A stretch of 64,000 nucleotides of DNA, taken from assembly GCF_001542405.1 (NCBI RefSeq), contig NZ_LNCD01000021.1, positions 1-64,000 of the forward strand, given 5' to 3'. Shown piece by piece: positions 57,227 to 64,000 of the stretch. The notes under the pieces are model-generated. The model saw nothing but the letters and a program-made list of their open reading frames with translations, was not told the origin of the DNA and searched no databases. The first letter of the stretch is position 1. Each line of letters opens with the position of its first letter. The stretch is from Rhizobium altiplani. GTDB taxonomy: Bacteria > Pseudomonadota > Alphaproteobacteria > Rhizobiales > Rhizobiaceae. Position numbers and translations under genes: made by a program.

Positions 57227-57294
57227 CGAGCCGTCTCGCCCTCGTGATCCGCTGGTCGTTGGATCCCGTCAAGACAGTTAGCTGTGGGGGTACT

Positions 57295-58521
57295 TTACGA
57301 GCGCAGTCCTCCACCATCGCCTCTTATCGTCGCGGCGGCTTTGCGAAGCCGCTGTATTCCATCATCGATCTCTCCGTCGGATACGACCAGCGGCGGAAGA
57401 ATACGCAACACGTTATCCCCTGCTGTCACGGTCAAAAGGCCATTTAGCCGTGCTGCCGTTGCGACGAGATCCACCGGAACATTGCAGCGGATGCCGAGCA
57501 GCAAGCCTTCGCCGCGCGCTTCTGCAAAAACGTCGGGGGATTCGGCGGCAATGTTCCGGAGGCCTTCGAAAAGCCGTTCGCCCTTTTGGTGCACGTCTCT
57601 TAGAAACGGCTCCTCTGCAGTGAGCTCGATGACCTTTGCGGCTATCGACATAGCAAGCGGGTTGCCACCAAACGTGAAGCCATGAGTTCCAGGTGTCATG
57701 CAGGCCGCGACTGTTTCCGTGGCGAGGCAGGCGGCTACGGGGAAGCCATTTCCCAATCCCTTTGCGGCAGCAAGTATATCGGGAACTACGCCGGCGTTCT
57801 GATAAGCGAAGAGCTTGCCGGTTCGTCCCACGCCGGTCTGCACTTCATCAAAGACAAGGAGAATTCCCTGCCCGTCACAGATTTCGCGGATCCGACCCAG
57901 CTCGCGCGCATCCAATTTTCGAACGCCGCTCTCTCCTTGGATCGGCTCGACCATGACAGCCGCCGTCTCATCGCCGCATGCCCTTTCCAGCGCGTCGACG
58001 TCTCCGAAGGGAACGACGTCGAAGCCCGTCGTTGGAGGGCCAAAGCCCTCCAGGTGATTGGGCCGCCCACCGGCCGCGATTGTCGCGAGTGTGCGACCAT
58101 GGAAAGAACCCTCGAGCGTCACAATGCGATAGCGCTGCGGCCTGCCGGAAACGAAGTGGTAGCGGCGCGCGGCCTTAATCGCCGTCTCCACCGCCTCGGC
58201 ACCGGAATTGCTGAAAAACGCACGGTCGGCAAAAGTCTTGCTGCATAACAACTGCGCCAGAGACTCCTGCTCGGGGATCCGCACGGCATTGGAAACATGC
58301 CACAGATTCAACCCTTGCCGTAAAACCACATCAATCAGCGCAGGATGGCAATGTCCGAGTCCGGTGACTGCTATACCCGTCGCGAAGTCGAGGTATTCCC
58401 GATTATCCGTGGCGTAAAGCCAAGCGCCCCGTCCCCGGATAAAAGAGATATCGGCCCGGCGAAAGCATGGGAACAATCGATCGAGACCGCGCTCTGCCTC
58501 GCCAATTATCGGCTCATTCAT
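57295..58521 (-). CDS. Class III aminotransferase (acetylornithine aminotransferase-like)
   Basis: A 408-residue PLP enzyme from the ATG at 58521 (MNEPIIGEAERGLDRLFPCF), which forms an ATGA overlap with serC. YLDFATGIAVTGLGHCHP, FSNSGAEAVETAIKAARRYH, LLVFDEVQTGVGRTGKLFAY and the PLP lysine in AAKGLGNGFPVAA are all present. It resembles ArgD/AstC, acting in arginine or ornithine metabolism. Together with the other enzymes here it looks like a spare copy of a housekeeping enzyme. Confidence 0.9.
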   Translation of the reverse strand: MNEPIIGEAERGLDRLFPCFRRADISFIRGRGAWLYATDNREYLDFATGIAVTGLGHCHPALIDVVLRQGLNLWHVSNAVRIPEQESLAQLLCSKTFADRAFFSNSGAEAVETAIKAARRYHFVSGRPQRYRIVTLEGSFHGRTLATIAAGGRPNHLEGFGPPTTGFDVVPFGDVDALERACGDETAAVMVEPIQGESGVRKLDARELGRIREICDGQGILLVFDEVQTGVGRTGKLFAYQNAGVVPDILAAAKGLGNGFPVAACLATETVAACMTPGTHGFTFGGNPLAMSIAAKVIELTAEEPFLRDVHQKGERLFEGLRNIAAESPDVFAEARGEGLLLGIRCNVPVDLVATAARLNGLLTVTAGDNVLRILPPLVVSDGEIDDGIQRLRKAAATIRGDGGGLRS

Positions 58522-59688
58522 CGGGTCATTACCTTCCGGACCTCGTGATATGACCAAGTCAGCCACTCAAATGCTAGCGCCAGATCGGAGGAATCCACGG
58601 TCGCTCCGCCCCACAATCGGAATCCCGGGGGTGCGGTGCGATAGGCCGCGACATCAAAGGCAACCTTTTCCTCTGCAAGTCGGGCGGCAACCAGGCTCGC
58701 GAGCGTCGACTGAAGCAAAGGACTAGCGGCAAAGTACGGATCAACGATCTTGAAACAGATTGACGTCGGAGACCGGATCTCGTGGCTACCGGCAAGGAAA
58801 TCGCACCATCCGTTCCGACTGACCCACTCCACCGCCTGCGATAAATTCGCTTCGCACCGTGCCTTCAAAGCAGCAAGGCCACCGACTTCCTGTGCCCAGC
58901 GCAATCCGTCGATCGCGTCCTCAACTGCGAGCATCGAAGGCGTGTTGATGGTTTCACCAACGAAAAGCCCTTCGGTGGCAACACCTTGCGTGACCATCCG
59001 ATAGAGCTTAGGTACCGGCCATGATGGCACATGATCCGTCAGCCTCGCTATCGCCCGCGGACTCATCACGATCATCCCGTGCGCGCCCTCGCCACCTAGC
59101 ACTTTCTGCCAGGACCACGTCGTCACGTCGAGCTTGTCCCACGGCAGATCCATAGCGAACGCTGCCGAGGTCGCATCGCAAATCGTCAGCCCCTCACGGG
59201 TGTCGCTGATCCATTCGCCATTCGGAACCCGCACTCCCGATGTCGTGCCATTCCACGTGAAGACAATGTCGCGAGCGGGGTCGGCCTGCGTGAGGTCTGG
59301 CAAGTCACCGAAGGCCGCGCCGAATACCCGCTGATCCGCGATCTCCAGTTCCTGAGTGATATCTCTGACCCAATCCGCACCGAAGCTCTCCCAGAGCAAA
59401 CACGTCGACTCCGCGCGTCCCGAGCAAGTTCCAAAGCGCCATTTCCACCGCGCCCATATCTGAACCAGGCACAATTCCGATCCGGTACTCATCTGGGATA
59501 TCGAGAACCGCGCGGGTCAGATCGATTACCTCCCGTAGCTTCGCCTTGCCCTCCCGCGATCGGTGCGATCTTCCTAGCGAAGCGCCTTCAAGCGCCTGCA
59601 GCGACCAGCCGGGACGTTTCCTGCAAGGACCGGATGAAAAATTCGGGTTTCTCGGCTTTTCTTTGGGCCTGGGGTAAGCCTCGTGCAT
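58518..59688 (-). pseudogene. serC: Phosphoserine aminotransferase-like gene, frameshifted
   Basis: The first frame from the ATG at 59688 reads NPNFSSGPCRKRPGWSLQAL and EYRIGIVPGSDMGAVEMALW, then VDVFA, and leaves the family. A second frame continues with WESFGADWVRDITQELEI, FTWNGTTSGVRVP and TWSWQKVLGGEGAHGMIV (PLP lysine). Removing one base near 59396 restores a normal SerC of about 389 residues. It may be a real mutation or an assembly error. It makes phosphoserine from 3-phosphohydroxypyruvate, upstream of CysE. Palindrome C lies 40 bases before it. Confidence 0.85.
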
Positions 59689-59727
59689 CTAGAGATCCTT
59701 CGTGCATCTGCCAAAAGTTCGCCCTGA

Positions 59728-59748
59728 TGTATGCGCATCACCCATACT
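59728..59748. promoter_or_regulatory. MocR-type palindrome, copy C
   Basis: TGTATGC-GCATCAC-CCATACT, 39 bases upstream of the serC start. The spacing equals that of copies B, D and E. Confidence 0.7.
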
Positions 59749-59925
59749 ATGTCCATCAAAATTTCCTTACAGGAACAGATTATGCTCCTGCAGGTCACGA
59801 GGTGAGGAACGCCACGGATGTCGTGTATACCTTGAAACGTCCAGTTTTTGTTCGTTTTTTCGTCTATTGGCCCAACCAGACAGCTGAGCCAACTTTATGC
59901 TAGACAGCCGCATGATGTGAGCATA

Positions 59926-59946
59926 TGTATGGTTATTCGCCATACA
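59926..59946. promoter_or_regulatory. MocR-type palindrome, copy D (perfect)
   Basis: TGTATGG-TTATTCG-CCATACA, with all seven arm positions paired. It lies 97 bases before the dgoA-like gene, in the divergent gap with serC. Confidence 0.8.
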
Positions 59947-60043
59947 CACAGCGTTGTCCGCCTTTGGCAATTCCGATTCCTGGTTCCTGAGGGGTGTCGT
60001 CCCTTGGGGCGGCTCTACGCAATTTGTTGAAAGGAGCTAGACA

Positions 60044-60715
60044 ATGAACCAAAACCGCTCGGATCAGAACGGTCGTCCGTCACTGAAAGAGGCGCTCTCT
60101 GCGCTTCCGCTCATAGCCGTCCTGCGCTGGATCACTCCGCAAGAGGTAGAGGATGTCACCGCCATCCTTGTCGAGTCCGGATTCGGTCTGATCGAGGTGC
60201 CCTTGAATTCCCCTGATCCCCTTTGCAGCATCGAGCGCATCGCTCGACGTTTCGGAGCCGACGCGCTTATTGGCGCTGGGACCGTTATGTCGCCGGCCGA
60301 CGTCACGCGCGTCCGGGATTCCGGCGGAAGGCTTATTGTCATGCCTCACGCGGATGTGGCTGTCGTCAAAGCCGCGCATGACCAGAACCTGGCGTGCTTC
60401 CCAGGCGTTTCGACTCCGACGGAGGGTTTTGCTGCGCTTCAAGCCGGTGCTGATGGGCTGAAGGTGTTTCCCGCCGAGGCCATATCTCCCGCCGTTCTAA
60501 AGGCTTGGCGCGCAGTGTTTTCGAACGATATCCCCCTTCTGCCGACCGGGGGCATCTTACCAGAGTCCTTTCCAGCCTGGGTGGCCGCGGGAGCGAGCGG
60601 ATTTGGCATCGGGGGCAATCTATACCGTCCGGGACGATCACTCGTGGAAATCAGGGCGAGCGCGAAAGCCTTCGCGGACGCTTGGCGCGCAACCGTTTCG
60701 CCCGAGGGGCGTTGA
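60044..60715 (+). CDS. KDPG/KDPGal-type aldolase (DgoA/Eda-like)
   Basis: A 223-residue class I aldolase that forms a Schiff base with its substrate. Signatures are VLRWITPQEV, IEVPLNSPDPL (catalytic Glu), GADALIGAGTVMSP and the Schiff-base lysine in DGLKVFPAEAI. GASGFGIGGNLYRPG near the end is nearer to DgoA (2-dehydro-3-deoxy-6-phosphogalactonate aldolase) than to Eda. GGAG precedes the ATG. It is first in an apparent operon with cysE. Confidence 0.9.
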   Translation: MNQNRSDQNGRPSLKEALSALPLIAVLRWITPQEVEDVTAILVESGFGLIEVPLNSPDPLCSIERIARRFGADALIGAGTVMSPADVTRVRDSGGRLIVMPHADVAVVKAAHDQNLACFPGVSTPTEGFAALQAGADGLKVFPAEAISPAVLKAWRAVFSNDIPLLPTGGILPESFPAWVAAGASGFGIGGNLYRPGRSLVEIRASAKAFADAWRATVSPEGR

Positions 60716-60727
60716 GGAAGCGATGGC

Positions 60728-61579
60728 ATGCACACGGAAAATTCCATGATAAATGTCGGGTTTACTGAACGACAGCTATGGTCGCACATTTTGGCGGAGG
60801 CCGAAAAGGCCGCTGGAGAGGATGATTTTCTCCGTGAGCTTATGGCCGATTGGATTATGCTTCACGGTACATTACCAGAGGCCATCATCGGTCGCATCGT
60901 CTCTACCATTTCTCCTGGGCACCTTTCGCCAAGCCTGCTTGAAACCCTGCGCAGTCTGCTCAACGAAAATCACTCGATCCTTGCTTCCGCGGTGTTCGAC
61001 ATTACGGCGGCACTTGAACGCGACCCGGCAACTACCCGGGCGTTGCATGTCGTCCTCCATGCCAAAGGGTTTCTCGGCATCCAGATACACCGTTTCTCGC
61101 ACGAACTTTGGCGAGTGGGGCGACGGGAATTGGCGCTTTACCTTCAGGGCTCTGCGTCTCGCGCGCTTCAGGTCGATATCCACCCGGCGGCGCGCCTCGG
61201 GGTGGGCTTGTTTTTCGACCACGCGACCGGGATCGTCATCGGAGAGACGAGTGTCGTCGACGACAATGTCGCTCTCATGCAAAACGTAACCCTTGGCGGC
61301 AATGGAAAGGACACCGGCGAAAGGCACCCGAAAGTACGAGAGGGGGTCCTTGTGGGCGCTGGTGCCACCATTCTCGGGAATATAGAAGTCGGTGCCAGCG
61401 CGCGTATCGGGGCCGGCTCTGTCGTGCTCAAGCCCGTCGCTCCAGGCACGACCGTCGCGGGCGTTCCCGCACGAGCAATTGGCAAGGCGGTCTCGATCGA
61501 ACCATCGCGCGCCATGGACCACGTTTTCGCGCTGCAGGGCGATCGACGAACACACCTCGCCGAAAGAATCCAGCGTTGA
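60728..61579 (+). CDS. cysE: Serine O-acetyltransferase
   Basis: A 283-residue enzyme that makes O-acetylserine, the acceptor for sulfide in cysteine synthesis. The N-terminal helical domain (LWSHILAEAEKAAGEDDFL) is followed by left-handed beta-helix repeats with LGVGLFFDHATGIVIGETSV, NVTLGGNGKDTGERHPKV and AGVPARAIGKA. The catalytic Asp/His of DHATG are present. It starts 12 bases after the aldolase. O-acetylserine can also accept cyanide through beta-cyanoalanine synthase activity, which is known for cysteine-synthase relatives. Confidence 0.93.
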   Translation: MHTENSMINVGFTERQLWSHILAEAEKAAGEDDFLRELMADWIMLHGTLPEAIIGRIVSTISPGHLSPSLLETLRSLLNENHSILASAVFDITAALERDPATTRALHVVLHAKGFLGIQIHRFSHELWRVGRRELALYLQGSASRALQVDIHPAARLGVGLFFDHATGIVIGETSVVDDNVALMQNVTLGGNGKDTGERHPKVREGVLVGAGATILGNIEVGASARIGAGSVVLKPVAPGTTVAGVPARAIGKAVSIEPSRAMDHVFALQGDRRTHLAERIQR

Positions 61580-61673
61580 GAGAGACCAGCTCGATCCTAT
61601 CAATCTTTCGCAACGTGACTTACCAGCGACGACCAAGATGTCGCAACCCCGAATGGGACATTCGTTCTTGCGG

Positions 61674-61694
61674 CGTATGGGCAATACGCATACA
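61674..61694. promoter_or_regulatory. MocR-type palindrome, copy E
   Basis: CGTATGG-GCAATAC-GCATACA. Six bases of each arm fit the consensus. It lies 65 bases before hemA. Confidence 0.65.
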
Positions 61695-61759
61695 TTGCCA
61701 TTGACTCAGATGAACTGTCGGCGCCGCCGTGTCAGGCACGCTGACTTAGGAGCGCTAGC

Positions 61760-62983
61760 ATGGACTACAACAGACAATTCCAGGATTTGCTCGCCGAGAT
61801 GAAGCTGGATGGCCGCTATCGCACGTTCGCCGAACTTGAACGTATGGTAGGCCAATTTCCCCAGGCACTTTGGCACCGCCCCGACGGCGGGACGCAGAAG
61901 GTGACGGTTTGGTGCAGCAACGATTATCTGGGAATGGGCCAGCATCCGGACGTTTTGGCCGCGATGCACGAGTCCATCGACTTTTCTGGAGCGGGCACCG
62001 GCGGAACGCGGAATATTTCCGGGACAAACCGTCAGCACGTGAGTTTGGAAACCGAACTCGCCGATCTGCACGGAAAGGAAGCTGCCCTGATCTTTACGTC
62101 GGGTTGGATATCAAACCTGGCGGCGCTGGGCACACTTGGGCGAATTCTTCCGAACTGCGCCATCTTTTCGGATGCCCTCAATCATAATTCGATGATCGAA
62201 GGCATTCGCAGGTCCGGTGCGGAACGCTTAATCTTCAGACACAATGACGCGGCACACCTTGACGAATTGATGAGTGGCGTCGATCCGGACCGACCGAAAA
62301 TCGTTGCCTTCGAGAGCGTCTACAGCATGGATGGGGACATCGCTCCGATCGAGGCGATATGCGATATCGCCGAAAAGCATAACGCGATTACCTACCTGGA
62401 CGAGGTGCACGCCGTTGGCCTCTATGGCTCCCGCGGCGGCGGGATCGCCGAACGTGAGGGCCTTGCCGAGCGCCTTACGATCATCGAAGGAACGCTGGCG
62501 AAGGCGTTTGGCGTCATTGGCGGATATGTTACCGGCCCCGCGCTGCTCATCGACGTCATACGAAGCATGGCGGACAGTTTCATCTTCACGACCTCCCTCT
62601 GCCCGCATCTTGCCGCTGGTGCTTTAGCGGCAGTAAGGCACATCAAGACACACCCGGAAGAGAGGTCACGCCAGGCGGAAAATGCGGCGAAGCTGAAGGC
62701 GATGCTGATGGAGGCTAACCTTCCAGTCCTCGATACCCCGAGCCACATCCTGCCGGTAATCGTGGGCGATGCCCATTTGTGCAGGCGCATTAGCGAGCGG
62801 CTCTTGAATGAGTACAGCATTTATGTGCAGCCAATTAACTATCCAACGGTTCCAAGGGGGCAGGAACGCCTTCGTGTCACTCCCACTCCGTTTCATAGTG
62901 AAACTGACATGCGGTCGCTTGTCGATGCACTGGTCGCAATCGACAGGGATTTGGGATGGACGGGAATTCGAAGCGCCGCGTAG
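61760..62983 (+). CDS. hemA: 5-aminolevulinate synthase
   Basis: A 407-residue PLP enzyme of the C4 (Shemin) route that condenses glycine and succinyl-Co[59 protein letters not shown] and the PLP lysine in [14 protein letters not shown] are all present. Alphaproteobacteria usually have a chromosomal hemA, so this is probably a second copy. Extra heme would serve the two oxidases and siroheme. Confidence 0.95.
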   Translation: MDYNRQFQDLLAEMKLDGRYRTFAELERMVGQFPQALWHRPDGGTQKVTVWCSNDYLGMGQHPDVLAAMHESIDFSGAGTGGTRNISGTNRQHVSLETELADLHGKEAALIFTSGWISNLAALGTLGRILPNCAIFSDALNHNSMIEGIRRSGAERLIFRHNDAAHLDELMSGVDPDRPKIVAFESVYSMDGDIAPIEAICDIAEKHNAITYLDEVHAVGLYGSRGGGIAEREGLAERLTIIEGTLAKAFGVIGGYVTGPALLIDVIRSMADSFIFTTSLCPHLAAGALAAVRHIKTHPEERSRQAENAAKLKAMLMEANLPVLDTPSHILPVIVGDAHLCRRISERLLNEYSIYVQPINYPTVPRGQERLRVTPTPFHSETDMRSLVDALVAIDRDLGWTGIRSAA

Positions 62984-63088
62984 CGGGCAGCGCGTACTGC
63001 GAAGCAGCGGTTCGTCTGACCTGTTATGGACTAGGCTTGCTAAACAGAATCGAAAACTTCAGGCAATGCAGACCTCGGAATAGGACTG

Positions 63089-64000
63089 ATGGTAAGAGAA
63101 AAGCGGCGGGACCATGAAAGAGCGCATATTCGGGAGATGCGAGGCTACACTCCAGGTGCAAGACCCGTGGGTAATGCAATAAAACTCAACACGAACGAAA
63201 ACCCATTTCCGCCGAGCCCAAAAGTGATGGCCGCTCTTGCAGCAGTCGTTCCCGGAACTTTGCAGCGTTACCCGGATCCATTTGCCGACAGCTTTCGAGA
63301 GGTCGCCGCGCGCCTGCACGATGTCAACACCGAACAGGTCATTGCCACAAATGGCGGTGACGAGCTTCTCCGCCTTGCAATTACCACCTTCGTCGACCCG
63401 GGCAGAGCTGTCGGCATCGTAAGCCCCAGCTACGGCATCTATTCGGTGTTGTCTGCGATCCAACAGGCTCCTCTATCTCGTTCTCCCCTGCGATCGGATT
63501 GGTCGTTAACAGACGCCACCGCGGCACTTTGGAACTCCGAGTACGCTCAGCTTGGCATTCTTACGAATCCTCACGCACCTTCCGGAACCTTGTTTCCGCT
63601 GGAAGCTGTTGAACGGCTGGCCATAGAATTCGAAGGCATATTGCTGATAGACGAGGCCTATGTCGACTTCGTCGACCCTGCCTCGTCTTACGACACGACA
63701 CAGCTGGTCAGGCGTTATCCGAATGTCCTGCTGATGAGAACTCTGAGCAAGGGGTATTCTTTAGCTGGGCTGCGGCTAGCTTATTGTATCGGCGACGCCG
63801 GCTTGGTCAAACCAATGCTGGCAAAGACAAAGGACTCTTACAATGTTGATGGAGTTTCTCAGCTACTCGGTGTAGCCGCCCTGGAAGACCGGTCGTATGC
63901 TTCCCGATCGTGGGAGCATGTTCGTCGCGAGCGAGAGCGGTTGAGCACTGAACTACAGGATTTGGGCTTCTCCGTTCTTCCGTCTCAAACTAACTTCCTG
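63089..64000 (+). CDS. hisC: Histidinol-phosphate aminotransferase-like, truncated by the window edge
   Basis: The frame is open from the ATG at 63089 to the last base: 304 codons without a stop. Class I/II aminotransferase motifs are visible: KLNTNENPFPPSPKV, TNGGDELLRLAITTFVDPG, GILTNPHAPSGTLFPLEA, ILLIDEAYVDFVDPAS and the PLP lysine in MRTLSKGYSLAGLRLAY. The length still missing is about 45-60 residues. It lies 105 bases after hemA on the same strand. HisC-type enzymes transaminate imidazole-acetol phosphate, and some act on aromatic amino acids. Confidence 0.88.
   Translation, partial: MVREKRRDHERAHIREMRGYTPGARPVGNAIKLNTNENPFPPSPKVMAALAAVVPGTLQRYPDPFADSFREVAARLHDVNTEQVIATNGGDELLRLAITTFVDPGRAVGIVSPSYGIYSVLSAIQQAPLSRSPLRSDWSLTDATAALWNSEYAQLGILTNPHAPSGTLFPLEAVERLAIEFEGILLIDEAYVDFVDPASSYDTTQLVRRYPNVLLMRTLSKGYSLAGLRLAYCIGDAGLVKPMLAKTKDSYNVDGVSQLLGVAALEDRSYASRSWEHVRRERERLSTELQDLGFSVLPSQTNFL

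Noticed and set aside
1..64000. CRISPR arrays, rRNA genes, complete tRNA genes, nod boxes and nif-type promoters
   Set aside because: No regularly spaced repeats, rRNA or full tRNA structures, and no convincing nod-box or -24/-12 elements were seen by eye; a computed search would be needed to exclude them fully.

Overview
The window looks like accessory DNA, probably a large plasmid or genomic island, from an alphaproteobacterium of the rhizobial/agrobacterial group. Pointers are a C4-type 5-aminolevulinate synthase, an opine-type solute-binding protein, a four-gene IS66-family element, and many LysR, AraC and MocR regulators beside small metabolic operons. No replication, rRNA, CRISPR, nod or nif genes were seen. 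Functions are inferred from motifs and family resemblance read by eye; no database search was run.

Layout. 1-3157: complete IS66-family element with matching terminal repeats, next to an AAA ATPase fragment. 3516-7699: RND efflux pump. 7797-12114: arginine deiminase with two arginine/ornithine-type antiporters but no arcB or arcC. 12253-17785: seven-gene Mrp/Mbh-like cation/proton antiporter operon in which one 1028-residue protein carries two antiporter modules. 18266-20999: YqhA-like protein, POT peptide transporter, small lipoprotein. 21166-31070: a probable quinone/aromatic-electrophile stress regulon (two-domain MFS pump, broken DoxX, amidohydrolase, XapX, isochorismatase-type hydrolase, AraC regulator, ring-cleaving dioxygenase, alpha/beta hydrolase) with a LysR gene. 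Four promoters here share a 41-bp operator-like element. 31117-39710: a worn region with fragments of an ABC exporter, a GntR regulator, an M20 peptidase, an opine-type ABC transporter, a histidine kinase and a tRNA, plus intact AraC, MFS, LysR, solute-binding and XRE genes.

40134-64000 is the most interesting part. It holds two quinol oxidases (cyoABCD and a cioAB-type bd oxidase), a DUF2849-sulfite reductase fusion with DUF934, malic enzyme, a MocR regulator, ferredoxin, a MetF-like reductase, and second-copy-looking biosynthetic enzymes: class III aminotransferase, SerC-like aminotransferase, DgoA-like aldolase, CysE, ALA synthase and HisC. Many of these enzymes use PLP or a Schiff-base lysine. 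A 21-bp palindrome, TGTATGS-N7-SCATACA, lies before mocR/fdxA, serC, dgoA-cysE and hemA-hisC, with a weaker copy before cyoA. The best working idea is a MocR-controlled cyanide-tolerance island: bypass oxidase, sulfite reduction and O-acetylserine supply, and spare copies of enzymes whose cofactors cyanide attacks. Resistance to a PLP antagonist is the main alternative.

Several genes are broken by single shifts (doxX, ridA, serC). These could be real decay or sequencing errors.
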